A stretch of DNA of 64,000 bases from Lachnospiraceae bacterium (lineage in GTDB: Bacteria > Bacillota > Clostridia > Lachnospirales > Lachnospiraceae): contig JAJQCQ010000044.1 in the NCBI GenBank assembly GCA_021202635.1, forward strand, positions 1 to 64,000. Direction: 5' to 3'. Numbering within the stretch: the stretch's first letter is position 1; each line of letters starts with the position of its first letter. Positions 8,466-17,168 of the stretch are shown piece after piece. The position numbers and the translations under genes were made by a program. The notes beneath the pieces are model-generated. The model worked only from the letters and a program-made list of their open reading frames with translations, was not told the DNA's origin and made no database searches.

Positions 8466-9317
8466 ATGAAAAAGAAATTAGCTTTCGTACTTGCCGCGGC
8501 GATGATCGCGGGCTGCATGACCGTTCCGGTGGCGGCTGAAGAAGAGACCGAAGAATCCAAGGTATGGGTGATCGCGACAGACACTGTGTTTAAACCATTC
8601 GAATACACCGATGAGAACGGCGACTTTGTAGGCATTGATGTAGACATTCTTGCGGCGATCGCTGAAGATCAGGGGTTTGAGTATGAACTGAATTCCCTTG
8701 GCTGGGATTCCGCAATCGCAGCCTGCCAGGCAGGCCAGGCGGATGGCATGATCGCCGGCGCTTCCATCACAGATGAGAGAAAAGAAGCTGGCTGGACATT
8801 CTCCGATGGATATTACAATGCGACACAGTCCATGACCGTAGCATCCGATTCTGAGATCACCGGATTTGAAGACCTTGCCGGTCTGACCGTTGGCGTAAAG
8901 ACCGGTACGCAGGGTGCTTCCTATGCGGAGAGTCTGCAGGAGGAATACGGCTTTGAGATCACTTACTTCGAGGATTCACCGACCATGTATCAGGCAGTGC
9001 TTGGCGGACAGGTTGTAGCCTGCTTCGAGGATACGCCGATCATGGCTGCTTCCATCCAGGACGGCGATCTGGCTCTGACCATTCTGTATGATACCGAAAA
9101 TGATGGCGCTCCTTACGGTTTTGCGATCTTCTCTGAGGAAAGCCAGGAGCTGCTTGATATGTTCAACGCCGGACTCGCTAATATCGTAGAGGACGGCACC
9201 TATGCTGAAATCATCGCTACCTACCTTGGCGAGGATGCAGCAGCTACGGCGGAGGCTTCTATGCTTGGCGACGCTGAGGCTGAGACAGAGGTCGAGACGG
9301 AAGCAGTTACAGAATAA
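8466..9317 (+). CDS. Polar amino-acid ABC transporter, substrate-binding protein (family 3)
   Basis: Captures an amino acid outside the cell and delivers it to the permease. The N-terminus MKKKLAFVLAAAMIAGC reads as a lipoprotein signal with a lipobox-like MIAGC. The mature part has the SBP_bac_3 pattern: FKPFEYTDENGDFVGIDVDI, then GWDSAIAACQAGQADGMIAG, then LTVGVKTGTQGA. The last 20 residues are an acidic Glu/Thr/Val/Ala tail, unusual but seen in related Clostridial proteins. The ribosome binding site AAGGAG is well placed. Permease and ATPase genes follow in order, separated from this gene by a terminator-like hairpin that should keep binding-protein mRNA in excess. Substrate is not determinable from sequence alone. 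Confidence 0.9.
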   Translation: MKKKLAFVLAAAMIAGCMTVPVAAEEETEESKVWVIATDTVFKPFEYTDENGDFVGIDVDILAAIAEDQGFEYELNSLGWDSAIAACQAGQADGMIAGASITDERKEAGWTFSDGYYNATQSMTVASDSEITGFEDLAGLTVGVKTGTQGASYAESLQEEYGFEITYFEDSPTMYQAVLGGQVVACFEDTPIMAASIQDGDLALTILYDTENDGAPYGFAIFSEESQELLDMFNAGLANIVEDGTYAEIIATYLGEDAAATAEASMLGDAEAETEVETEAVTE

Positions 9318-9437
9318 TTTTCAGGTAACAGTTCAAGACAGCAAAGCGGAGCGTTCCTGCGGCGCTGAACAGTTCTGCGTGTTTCAGGACGAACCGAAGC
9401 GAAGCGCAGACCTGCGGCCTGCTGTTTTAAATCGTTA
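9318..9437. repeat. Interspersed repeat, divergent copy A
   Basis: The segment CCGAAGCGAAGCG-AGACCTG-GGCCTGCTGTT reappears in reverse orientation near 13935-13970 with only a few mismatches, and GCGGCGCTGAAC is shared as well. It contains no ORF and appears to be a mobile or REP-like intergenic element. Confidence 0.5.
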
Positions 9438-9483
9438 AAAGGTTGCTGTAAAAGCCGTCGTGGGTTTGGCAGCAGCCTTTTTA
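9437..9483 (+). terminator. Intra-operon terminator-like hairpin after the binding-protein gene
   Basis: AAAAGGTTGCTG pairs with CAGCAGCCTTTT (one G-T pair) across a loop of about 20 nt and ends in a T run. It lies between the binding-protein and permease genes and would reduce downstream expression. Confidence 0.6.
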
Positions 9484-9511
9484 CATGATTTCATCCGAAG
9501 GGAGATCTTTT

Positions 9512-10183
9512 ATGGTTCTGATTCTTACAAAATACGGGCATCTTCTGCTGAATGCCATGGGACAGACGGTGCTGCTCGCGCTGTGCGGCCTGTTCTTTGC
9601 CTGTATTCTCGGTATTTTCTTTGGCATCCTCGGCGTCATGAACAATAAAATATGCCGTGCGATCGACAAAGTCTTCGTCGACGTCATCCGCGGTGTACCG
9701 CTGATTGTACTCGCCTACTTTGTCTATTTCGGTGTACCCTATTTTATGAAAAATATCGTCGGCAACCCGATCACGCTCTCCGCCCTCCAGGCCGGCACGA
9801 TCTGCCTGGCGCTGAACTGCGGTGCTTATATGGCCGAGATCATCCGCGCCGGCATCCAGTCTGTGGACAAGGGCCAGATGGAGGCTGCCCGCAGCCTCGG
9901 GCTTCCCTGGTGGCGCGCCATGTACCGCGTCGTCATGCCTCAGGCGATCCGCACAATGATCCCAAGCATCATCAATCAGTTCATCATCACGCTGAAGGAT
10001 ACATCCATTCTGTCTATCATTGGTTTCCCGGAACTGGTCAACACCGCAAAAAACGTGGTTGCGAATACGTTTATGTCTTTTCAGACCTGGGGAATTGTCG
10101 CCGTCATGTACCTGATTGTAATCGAGATCCTGACACTGGCATCCAGAGCGCTTGAGAGGAGGCTGAATCGTGGCAAAGAGTAA
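9512..10183 (+). CDS. Amino-acid ABC transporter permease (HisM/GlnP type)
   Basis: An integral membrane protein of about 223 residues that forms the translocation path. Four to five hydrophobic helices are visible, and the EAA loop [25 protein letters not shown] near residue 125 is the docking site for the ATPase. The track starts 27 bp earlier, but GAAGGGAG lies just before the ATG of MVLILTKYG, so that start is preferred. Its end overlaps the ATPase gene by 14 bp. Confidence 0.9.
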   Translation: MVLILTKYGHLLLNAMGQTVLLALCGLFFACILGIFFGILGVMNNKICRAIDKVFVDVIRGVPLIVLAYFVYFGVPYFMKNIVGNPITLSALQAGTICLALNCGAYMAEIIRAGIQSVDKGQMEAARSLGLPWWRAMYRVVMPQAIRTMIPSIINQFIITLKDTSILSIIGFPELVNTAKNVVANTFMSFQTWGIVAVMYLIVIEILTLASRALERRLNRGKE

Positions 10184-10913
10184 CAATGTGAAAATCCATG
10201 TATCCCATCTGAAAAAAAATTTTAAAAAGCTGGAAGTGCTCAAAGACATCTCCACGGATGTCTATGAGGGAGAGGTGGTTGTTGTCATCGGACCGTCCGG
10301 CAGCGGCAAATCCACATTTCTGCGCTGCATCAACAACCTGGAAGAAATTACTGGCGGTGAGATCACCGTCGATGGGATGAGCCTGACCGATAAAAAAACA
10401 GATATCAATAAGCTGCGTGAAAACATTGGCATGGTATTCCAGCACTTCAACCTGTTTCCGCACATGGATGTCATGCGGAACCTGACCCTCGCACCGGTAG
10501 ACCTGAAAAAAGCCAGCAAAGAAGAAGCTGCCGAGCGCGCCCATCAAATGCTCCAGAAGGTTGGCATGGAAGACAAGGCAAACGCTTATCCGAGCCAGCT
10601 CTCCGGCGGCCAGAAGCAGCGTGTCGCTATCGCGCGTGCCCTGTGCATGGAGCCGGATATCATGCTGTTCGATGAGCCGACCAGCGCCCTCGACCCGGAA
10701 ATGGTCGGTGAAGTGCTGCAGGTCATGAAACAGCTCGCCGCGGACGGCATGACAATGGTAATCGTCACCCACGAAATGGGGTTCGCCCGCGAGGTCGCGG
10801 ACCGCGTCCTTTTCATGGACGGCGGCTACATCGTCGAGGAAGGCACCCCGCAGGAGGTGCTGCTGAACCCGAAAGAACCGCGGACGATTGATTTTCTGAA
10901 TAAGGTGCTGTGA
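10170..10913 (+). CDS. Amino-acid ABC transporter ATP-binding protein (GlnQ type)
   Basis: This 247-residue ATPase powers the importer. Walker [10 protein letters not shown] is near residue 37, the signature [15 protein letters not shown] near residue 142, and Walker [15 protein letters not shown] follows. The switch histidine is in IVTHEMGF. It starts with GTG inside the permease gene, so translation is coupled. The length is the usual one for the family. A strong hairpin follows the stop codon. Confidence 0.93.
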   Translation: MAKSNNVKIHVSHLKKNFKKLEVLKDISTDVYEGEVVVVIGPSGSGKSTFLRCINNLEEITGGEITVDGMSLTDKKTDINKLRENIGMVFQHFNLFPHMDVMRNLTLAPVDLKKASKEEAAERAHQMLQKVGMEDKANAYPSQLSGGQKQRVAIARALCMEPDIMLFDEPTSALDPEMVGEVLQVMKQLAADGMTMVIVTHEMGFAREVADRVLFMDGGYIVEEGTPQEVLLNPKEPRTIDFLNKVL

Positions 10914-10918
10914 AAACG

Positions 10919-10944
10919 GGCAGGGGTTTTTACCCCCTGCCTTT
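10919..10944. terminator. Terminator between convergent genes
   Basis: GGCAGGGG/CCCCTGCC with a short T/A loop, followed by TTTAT on the plus strand. The stop codon of the convergent glycosyltransferase gene lies inside the hairpin, so the element probably serves both directions. Confidence 0.7.
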
Positions 10945-12408
10945 ATCAGTTTTCTTTTTTCTCCCGCTGCCTGCACCCTTTCCGGATTTTTTGGCAGAAT
11001 CCGCCGTATCGAACGCCACCGTAAAGGAAGCCCGGGAAATCTTCTCACGAATATTACCGCAGGCCTTTTCCGTAAAAATCTGAAAAAGCTCCGCATCCTC
11101 TTTGGAAAAGTCTTTCAGACAGGCCCGCCTGCACTCTTCTGCCGCATGATGGATTTCATCCAGATATGCCTGGGATTTTTCCAGCAATTCGATGGAAATC
11201 CGCTCCTCTGCGTCCGGATCAAACTCGATTAGCTTTTCATGCTTCAGGCGCTGGAGAGCACGCGTTGTTTTCTGCACATTCAGCCCCGCGAGCTCAGCAA
11301 TTTCCTTCCGATCCTCGAACTGCCGGCAGTTTTCCAGCAAAAGCAGCAGCAAGGCTTCATCCAGTGTGATCTGTTTGAGCATTGCGCTTAATCCCAGATA
11401 ATATTCCAGCAGCTTGCGGAAGTAATAGAGATCCGCCAGAATTCCCTGTGTCAGGCTGACAGACTGCCCGGCCAGCTTCATGCGTTCTTCTCCGAGTTTT
11501 GCCGTCCCGGGCACAACAGAGGGCATGACAAAACCGTCCCAGGCAGTGCTGATCAGGAACATACGCACTTTCTGTTTTACTTCATCATAATCCTCCTCGT
11601 AGACATCCCGGTAAAAAGCATTGTAATAATCAAATACCGTACTCTTCATCCGGATTGTGTTACTGATGCTCATTCCCTGAGAAACCAGGCTGTCTTTGCG
11701 GTTCATATAATAGTATACCGGAGCCTGAATCGCACGAATCCCCTCCGCATAACGAATGTACTCAAGATTAAACAGAAAATCCTCGCACCAGTCAAGTTCC
11801 ACGTCCATCCGGATCTGATGTTCCTCAATGATTGAACGGCGAAAGAACTTGTTCCAGAGTACGCCATAATAAAAATCCGCCGGATTCTCGATCATATAAG
11901 AAGCAAACTCCCTGCGGTCCATGAGATGATCCGCGTCAATGTCCCCCTTTTGCGAAACGCGTTTTCCCGTCACACGGTAAAAATCCGCAATCACCATATC
12001 ACACCGTTTTCCATGCCCGGCTTCCGGACTGGTTCCTGATCCGTTTTTCCCTCCGCTTCCAGGGTCTTCCTCCTCTCTGCCCTTCAGCATAGACCGCACA
12101 AACAGCTTAGTCGAATCCGGTGTCAGCCAGTCATCGCTGTCCGCAAACTGAATGAATTCACCATGTGCCAGGTCCAGGGCATGATTGCGGGTCGCGGAGA
12201 CGCCCGAATTTTTCTGATGGATAACCCGAACCCTCGCGTCCTTTTTCGCGTACGCATCCAGCAGCACATCCGTACCGTCGCTGCTGCCATCGTCCATCAG
12301 CAGAATCTCCAGATTCTGATATTCCTGATTCAAAATGCTGTCCACACAACGCCCGATATAATCCTTTGCGTTATAGGCCGGGACGATAATACTCACAAGC
12401 GGTTCCAT
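10930..12408 (-). CDS. Family 2 glycosyltransferase with a C-terminal MarR-like winged-helix region
   Basis: The N-terminal 230 residues are a GT-A fold of family 2: VSIIVPAYNAKDYIGRCVDS, then LLMDDGSSDGT, NSGVSATRNHAL and the metal-binding ADSDDW. Such enzymes transfer a sugar from a nucleotide donor, often for surface polysaccharide. From about residue 340 the protein changes character: ITLDEALLLLLLENC, KEIAELAGLNVQKTTRALQRL, EKLIEFDPDAEERISIEL and long flanking helices reproduce the MarR winged-helix layout. A basic Lys/Gly tail ends the protein. No polysaccharide cluster is nearby. The fusion is unusual; the alternative is that the C-terminus is only a helical adaptor that resembles MarR. 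Confidence 0.82.
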   Translation of the reverse strand: MEPLVSIIVPAYNAKDYIGRCVDSILNQEYQNLEILLMDDGSSDGTDVLLDAYAKKDARVRVIHQKNSGVSATRNHALDLAHGEFIQFADSDDWLTPDSTKLFVRSMLKGREEEDPGSGGKNGSGTSPEAGHGKRCDMVIADFYRVTGKRVSQKGDIDADHLMDRREFASYMIENPADFYYGVLWNKFFRRSIIEEHQIRMDVELDWCEDFLFNLEYIRYAEGIRAIQAPVYYYMNRKDSLVSQGMSISNTIRMKSTVFDYYNAFYRDVYEEDYDEVKQKVRMFLISTAWDGFVMPSVVPGTAKLGEERMKLAGQSVSLTQGILADLYYFRKLLEYYLGLSAMLKQITLDEALLLLLLENCRQFEDRKEIAELAGLNVQKTTRALQRLKHEKLIEFDPDAEERISIELLEKSQAYLDEIHHAAEECRRACLKDFSKEDAELFQIFTEKACGNIREKISRASFTVAFDTADSAKKSGKGAGSGRKKKTDKGRG

Positions 12409-12521
12409 ATGTTCTCCTCCAATCTTTCCGCATGAATTCCATTCCTCACATTCCGGGCTGCCCTTTGGTTCCCTTTACACGATTTCATCCTCTTTGCGGT
12501 CTCAGGCAATGCTGCTTTTGC

Positions 12522-13820
12522 TTACTCCACCCGGATCGCGTTCGGATAAATCTTTGCAAGCGTGTCATCATCATAATACGTATCCAGCCACACCTGCCAG
12601 CTTTCCGTCGCTTCCACGCCCACAAGCCGCTCGTTGCTGCGCAGCAGTGCCATTCCCGACACAAGCATATTGCAAATCAGAAAAGCAACCAGACACCAGG
12701 TCACGATTTTGCCCGCGCGCATGGGAATTTTCTCGACCAGTCCAGACAGGCGCGGGTACAGCACCCGCAGCCAGAGTACCGCTGCCATCCCCCAGAACAG
12801 ACAGTAAAGCAGATTGATACGGCCGCCCAGATTAAAGGGAATCTCACTGTAATCCCAGAATACCGTGCCAAATATCATTTCAGACAATACGCTGCACAGA
12901 TATTCATAGACTGCACCCAATACTGTCCCCGTCAGAAAAATGAAGCTGTCTGAGCGTTCCCGGTAAGGATACAAAAGCCGGGTCGCCGCCGCGATCGCGA
13001 AGCCCCATATGATACTGAACTGCCCCCACACCAGGCTGGTTCGGCTCATCCAGACACCGGTCGTCATTCGCATAAATAATATTTCGAAAAGGTCGCCCAG
13101 GATCGCTCCCAGAATGAACATCCATATCAGCTTATAAGCGGAACAGCCCGACGCAAAAACACCTGCGTCACGCACTTCTTTTTTCTCGACCGCCCTTTTC
13201 TGTGGGTAGGCGCGTTCAATCCTGCGTGTCACCTGACGGTAAAGGCGTCCGCCAAGATTCCTGCTTAAGGACGTAAACCAGTTGTCGACCGACCTCCACC
13301 TCTCTGCATGCGCACTCTTGCCGTACATGAGCGTCAGGGTCGCCAGCGCATCAAGAGCAACCGCGATCACACAGATCCAGATAATCAGCACTTCCGCAAG
13401 CTCCGGCAGAAAGCGGAAGAGACGGATCAGCAGCGCATTGCCCCAGAGCTTACATATCGTTGCAAGAACGCCCCAGCCGAGAGTCACCGGCAGGCAAATA
13501 TAGCCGTCCAGATTCCATTTTACATTTGAATAATCCCACCACCGCTCATGGTAAAAATACTCCACCGCCCGGCCGCCAATCCACTCGGTCATCGCCGCCA
13601 CAACAGCAGCGCCGCAGAACAGCCAGAACCAGGACAGTTCCTCCCCGAATACTGTAAGCAGTACCATCGGAATACCGTAGCTGATACACAGAGGAGCATT
13701 AATCACACCACGGTTTACAAATCGCCGTTTCTTTAAGGCAGCCATAATTGTCTCCAGAACCCAGCCAAGGAACGAGTAGACAAGGAAAAGCCAGGCAAGC
13801 TCATATCCATTGTAAGTCAT
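12522..13820 (-). CDS. CmpB-like (PF06541) membrane protein with internal duplication
   Basis: A 432-residue integral membrane protein. The N-terminal half has FLVYSFLGWVLETI, RGVINAPLCISYGIP and YFYHERWWDYS. The C-terminal half repeats the plan with IWMFILGAILGDLFEILF, SLVWGQFSIIWGFA and GTVFWDYSEIPFNLGG. Single-copy members have one such unit, so this is a tandem duplication. The family is named as an ABC-transporter permease by similarity only, and no ATPase partner is nearby. The last residues, beyond the second unit, form a soluble tail. It lies 113 bp upstream of the glycosyltransferase on the same strand. Confidence 0.8.
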   Translation of the reverse strand: MTYNGYELAWLFLVYSFLGWVLETIMAALKKRRFVNRGVINAPLCISYGIPMVLLTVFGEELSWFWLFCGAAVVAAMTEWIGGRAVEYFYHERWWDYSNVKWNLDGYICLPVTLGWGVLATICKLWGNALLIRLFRFLPELAEVLIIWICVIAVALDALATLTLMYGKSAHAERWRSVDNWFTSLSRNLGGRLYRQVTRRIERAYPQKRAVEKKEVRDAGVFASGCSAYKLIWMFILGAILGDLFEILFMRMTTGVWMSRTSLVWGQFSIIWGFAIAAATRLLYPYRERSDSFIFLTGTVLGAVYEYLCSVLSEMIFGTVFWDYSEIPFNLGGRINLLYCLFWGMAAVLWLRVLYPRLSGLVEKIPMRAGKIVTWCLVAFLICNMLVSGMALLRSNERLVGVEATESWQVWLDTYYDDDTLAKIYPNAIRVE

Positions 13821-13839
13821 AATAAATCTTTCCTTTTTC

Positions 13840-14150
13840 TTTTGAATGATTGACTGCGATTCAGAACAGCGCCTGTCTTTTCAGTTCGATGCTGTTCTGA
13901 ACTGTTTTATAATTGATAACTATTCAGAACAGCAGGCCACAGGTCTACGCTTCGCTTCGGTCGGCGCTAAGCGAACGTCCACTGGACGTTCAGCGCCGCC
14001 TTCTTCGAAGGCTATATGCCGCTTACGCGTCATATGTCTGAGGCTTGATGGGCGTTCCGCCCATCCCGAACTGAAAATACAGTCTTTAGCAGGTAAACCT
14101 GCACAGCCTGTCTTTTCAGTTCGATGCTGTTCTGAACTGTTTTATAATAT
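13840..14150. repeat. Composite interspersed repeat region, copy B, with 43-bp direct repeats
   Basis: A 43-bp sequence (GCCTGTCTTTTCAGTTCGAT...) occurs identically at 13871-13913 and 14106-14148. Between them lies a hairpin at 13963-13997 (GAACGTCCA/TGGACGTTC with outer GGCGCT/AGCGCC) and the reverse complement of repeat copy A at 9318-9437. There is no credible gene in this 490-bp gap (13821-14311). Confidence 0.7.
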
Positions 14151-14311
14151 TGCAGAAACTCTGCGGGGCAGTGTATTTGCGATTTCACAGGGACAGCCTT
14201 AGAATAAATCACTTCTCTTTTTCTGTCAACCGGAATATCCCCGTTTACATAGAAATTCCCCGGCAGGGGGTATCCTCTTCCTGCCAGGGAAATTCCATTG
14301 CTGTCACAAAA

Positions 14312-15673
14312 TCATGCGTTTTTCGATTTTGGATTTTCCGCCCAGAGCTCGTCTGCGGTCGGTTTCCAGTTTTCTGCGTAAGGCGTCGTCTTATCACAGA
14401 GATCATCCACGCTCTCCGGACTCTGATAATCCGTATTCACCGCCTTTGTCTGTTTTACCATCTCGCGCAGCCGCTCCGGATTTTCCAGCATCGGACACGG
14501 ACGCAGCATATTGTCATTAAATGGCTGGTTGTCATGGTAAGCCTGGAAAATCGGACTCTTCAGCGCATCCTTGAGTGAGGTCTCTTTGATATTGCAGTTC
14601 GAGTAGTGAATGAATACACACGGTTCTACATCGCCCTTCGCGTTGATGTGCATATAAAGCCGCCCGCCGGCAATACAGCCGTGTACATATTCGGCGTCGT
14701 TCTGGAAATCCAGGGTGAACAGAGATTTCGTTCCGCGGTATTCGCGAATCTTCTCATACATTATTTTGCGCTGTTCCGGTGTTGGCAGAAGGTCTGGGGA
14801 AGCATCATTTCCAACCGGCATATAGTGGAAGAACCAGGCGAAGAATGCACCGCTTTCAATCAGATGGTCAAAGTATTCCTCACTGCTCACGCTGTCCACA
14901 TTCGCGGCAGTATAGCAGGTCGATACGCCAAATGGAAGTCCGCGGTCTTTCAACAGCTTCATCGCGTGCATGACTTTCTGATAAATGCCTTCGCCGCGCC
15001 GCCCGTCATTGGCCTCCTCTGAGCCTTCCACACTGAATGCCGGGATAAAGTTCTTTACCCGCAGAATCTCATCACAGAATTCCTCATCAAAAAGAGTTCC
15101 GTTCGTGAATGCCAGGAATTCGCAGTCCGGATGCATTTCGCAGAGCTTAATCAGATCCTTTTTGCGCACAGTCGGCTCACCACCGGTGTATATGTACATA
15201 TAAACGCCCAGTTCTTTGCCCTGACGGATAATGGAGTCAATCTCCTCCAGGGTCAGATTCAGCTGATGTCCATATTCCGCCGCCCAGCAGCCGGTGCATT
15301 TCAGGTTGCAGGCACTTGTCGGGTCAAGCAGGATGGCCCACGGCACGTTGCAGTTATGCTCCTGTGCGTAATCCTTCTGCATCGCGGTTCCTTTCAGACT
15401 TGCGTTAATAATAAAGTTCTTAAAAAAGGTTTCCCGCACCCCCGGGTCCAGCTCATACATCCGCAAAATCAGCTGATACCAGTTGTTATTCTTATCTGTG
15501 ATTGCCGAACGAATCGCATTTCTCTGCGATACGTAATAGTCCTTCGGCATATATTTGTCGACCAGCTCCATCAGCTTTGGAATATTGGTTTCCGGATCCT
15601 TTTCCAGATAACCAATTGCTTTTGTCGCCACCAGCTCCGTGGCGGCCACCTTTGCTTTATCTGCCAGTTTCAT
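14312..15673 (-). CDS. Radical SAM protein with SPASM-like C-terminus
   Basis: Radical SAM enzymes cleave S-adenosylmethionine with an iron-sulfur cluster to start radical chemistry. The cluster motif CNLKCTGCWA (CxxxCxxC) is near residue 122 and YTGGEP follows. Near residues 330-400, GCIAGGRLYMHINAKGDVEPCVF and CNI plus CPMLEN form an extra cysteine cluster typical of SPASM domains, which hold auxiliary clusters in peptide- or protein-modifying members. No precursor peptide gene is visible next to it. The gene follows the DUF308 gene by 36 bp, so they form one operon downstream of TetR. Substrate unknown. Confidence 0.87.
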   Translation of the reverse strand: MKLADKAKVAATELVATKAIGYLEKDPETNIPKLMELVDKYMPKDYYVSQRNAIRSAITDKNNNWYQLILRMYELDPGVRETFFKNFIINASLKGTAMQKDYAQEHNCNVPWAILLDPTSACNLKCTGCWAAEYGHQLNLTLEEIDSIIRQGKELGVYMYIYTGGEPTVRKKDLIKLCEMHPDCEFLAFTNGTLFDEEFCDEILRVKNFIPAFSVEGSEEANDGRRGEGIYQKVMHAMKLLKDRGLPFGVSTCYTAANVDSVSSEEYFDHLIESGAFFAWFFHYMPVGNDASPDLLPTPEQRKIMYEKIREYRGTKSLFTLDFQNDAEYVHGCIAGGRLYMHINAKGDVEPCVFIHYSNCNIKETSLKDALKSPIFQAYHDNQPFNDNMLRPCPMLENPERLREMVKQTKAVNTDYQSPESVDDLCDKTTPYAENWKPTADELWAENPKSKNA

Positions 15674-15709
15674 CTTTTCCTTTTCTCCTTTTCCTGTATT
15701 GATGCTTCT

Positions 15710-16285
15710 TCATTCCTGTTGGCCGGGCGGTACAGAAAACCGGTCCAGAATCTTTACCGTATAGACGACTACACACAGGTTCAGCAGTCCCTCCAGCAAG
15801 ACCGCCGTGCCAGTCAGTGTCATGGTCGCTCCTTCCCCGCCATATGGGTCTATGACCAGTATCATTCCGAAAACACCGGTGAGGATGGCAATGATCAGGA
15901 TTCTCCACCAGAGACCCAGACCGAATTTTCTGGCGTCCATCGACATCTGAATCCGCAGCAGAGCGTCCATCAGAATTACCAGTCCAAGAACCGCATACAA
16001 CAGCTGTGAATAGCCTTCCCCGCGAATCAGAATTACCAGGCCAAGCGCCACCATCAGAATCTCAAACGCGAAATCATACTGAAATGCCAGGCAGTAAAAG
16101 TCCTTTGAAAAATAGCCGATCATCTTGATGATTCCGTCCACGATAAAAATCAAACCAAGCACACGGATGAGCGTGTCCGCCGGACAGTCCGGATTGACCA
16201 GCAGACAAATACCCAGAACACAGATAATCAGGGCAACAACAATATAGCCGTTGCGGGCGATTTTCAGAGTCTTCAGTGAATCCAT
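15710..16285 (-). CDS. DUF308 (HdeD-like) membrane protein
   Basis: A 191-residue protein with about six hydrophobic helices arranged as pairs (YIVVALIICVLGICLLVNPD, DGIIKMIGYF, IRGEGYSQLLYAVLGLVILMDALL). The GxxLLVNPD...VDGI pattern is that of DUF308. The track start is 102 bp upstream, but AGGAGAG lies before MDSLKTLKIARNG and the upstream residues do not fit the family. The role is unknown; HdeD of enteric bacteria is linked to acid stress. It sits between the TetR and radical-SAM genes. Confidence 0.82.
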   Translation of the reverse strand: MDSLKTLKIARNGYIVVALIICVLGICLLVNPDCPADTLIRVLGLIFIVDGIIKMIGYFSKDFYCLAFQYDFAFEILMVALGLVILIRGEGYSQLLYAVLGLVILMDALLRIQMSMDARKFGLGLWWRILIIAILTGVFGMILVIDPYGGEGATMTLTGTAVLLEGLLNLCVVVYTVKILDRFSVPPGQQE

Positions 16286-16348
16286 GTCTTCTCTCCTGCC
16301 TCCTTTCGGAGAGAATTTTATTCTTTTTTTTGAGGAAAAAATACAGAC

Positions 16349-16383
16349 AAAAAAAGCGCAGTGTCCAAAATTCAGACACTGCG
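16349..16383 (-). terminator. Terminator after the TetR gene
   Basis: CGCAGTGTC/GACACTGCG, a perfect 9-bp stem with a 9-nt loop, followed on the minus strand by a run of seven T residues. It separates the regulator from the DUF308-radical SAM genes, at least partly. Confidence 0.8.
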
Positions 16384-16422
16384 GCAAAAATGACCAATTG
16401 AGTGGTTTGATTGATTCTATCT

Positions 16423-16971
16423 TTATCCACGCCGATCCACTGCCAGATTCATCAGCTCCATCGCGCGTCTCATATCCGAGGTCAGATTCTCATTCATCCC
16501 ATGCTCCATCCAGTCCAGCAGGACGCCTTCCAGAATACATTTCTGAAAATTCCGGATTATGCGCTGATCCTCCGGCGAAAGATTCTGTATATCAATATAA
16601 TCCTTCGCGTGCAGCACATATTCGGATACCATATATTCACACAGAACATCTACTTCATGCATCATAACCGCGCGATCCAGCGAACGATAGATATGAAGCA
16701 GCGCTCTTTTATTCTCAGAAAACATATCCATGACCTGCAGCAGCCCGTCGAAAACATCCTCCGCTTCCAGATGCGTCTCCATGATCCGGTTCATCTCACG
16801 CTTCACGGAAAACTCCATAACATCTGTAATATCCCGGAAGTAATAATAAAACGTATTCCGGTTAATCCCACACCGTTCCACGATATCTTTGACCGTAATT
16901 TTCGAAAATGAACGTTCATTCAGCAATTCAAATACCGTCTGTATAATCAGTTCTTTTGTCAGACCAGCCAT
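16423..16971 (-). CDS. TetR/AcrR-family transcriptional regulator
   Basis: The N-terminal 50 residues form the TetR DNA-binding domain: TKELIIQTVFELLNERSFSKITVKDIVERCGINRNTFYYYFRD in outline, with the diagnostic TFYYYF turn. The remaining 130 residues are helical and would bind an unknown ligand. Length 182 is typical. It is transcribed toward the DUF308 and radical-SAM genes, its likely targets, and is divergent from the esterase gene. Confidence 0.88.
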   Translation of the reverse strand: MAGLTKELIIQTVFELLNERSFSKITVKDIVERCGINRNTFYYYFRDITDVMEFSVKREMNRIMETHLEAEDVFDGLLQVMDMFSENKRALLHIYRSLDRAVMMHEVDVLCEYMVSEYVLHAKDYIDIQNLSPEDQRIIRNFQKCILEGVLLDWMEHGMNENLTSDMRRAMELMNLAVDRRG

Positions 16972-17095
16972 GAAAAATCCCGTTTCCCTCCCAAACAGCC
17001 TCTACGGAAAGCATTTGTTCCCCTCTGTGTGTCGTTCACTATAGCACAATTCCCGGAAAAAGCCCACCGGTTTTCCCTGTGCGGCCGAAAATGGA

Positions 17096-17122
17096 TTGAC
17101 GGAAAAAAGAAAATGCTATAAT
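17096..17122 (+). promoter_or_regulatory. Promoter of the esterase/ATP-grasp genes
   Basis: TTGACG and TATAAT are only 15 bp apart, but TGC precedes the -10 box, giving an extended -10 promoter. The ATG of the first esterase is about 47 bp downstream. Confidence 0.5.
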
Positions 17123-17168
17123 CATATGCAGATGGAGATTGCTGCAATTACAGATGACGGAGGAAATT

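Noticed and set aside
10104-11096. 330-residue minus-strand ORF opposite the GlnQ-type ATPase
   Set aside because: It is the mirror of the ATPase and lacks any family motif or ribosome binding site; the plus-strand gene explains the sequence.
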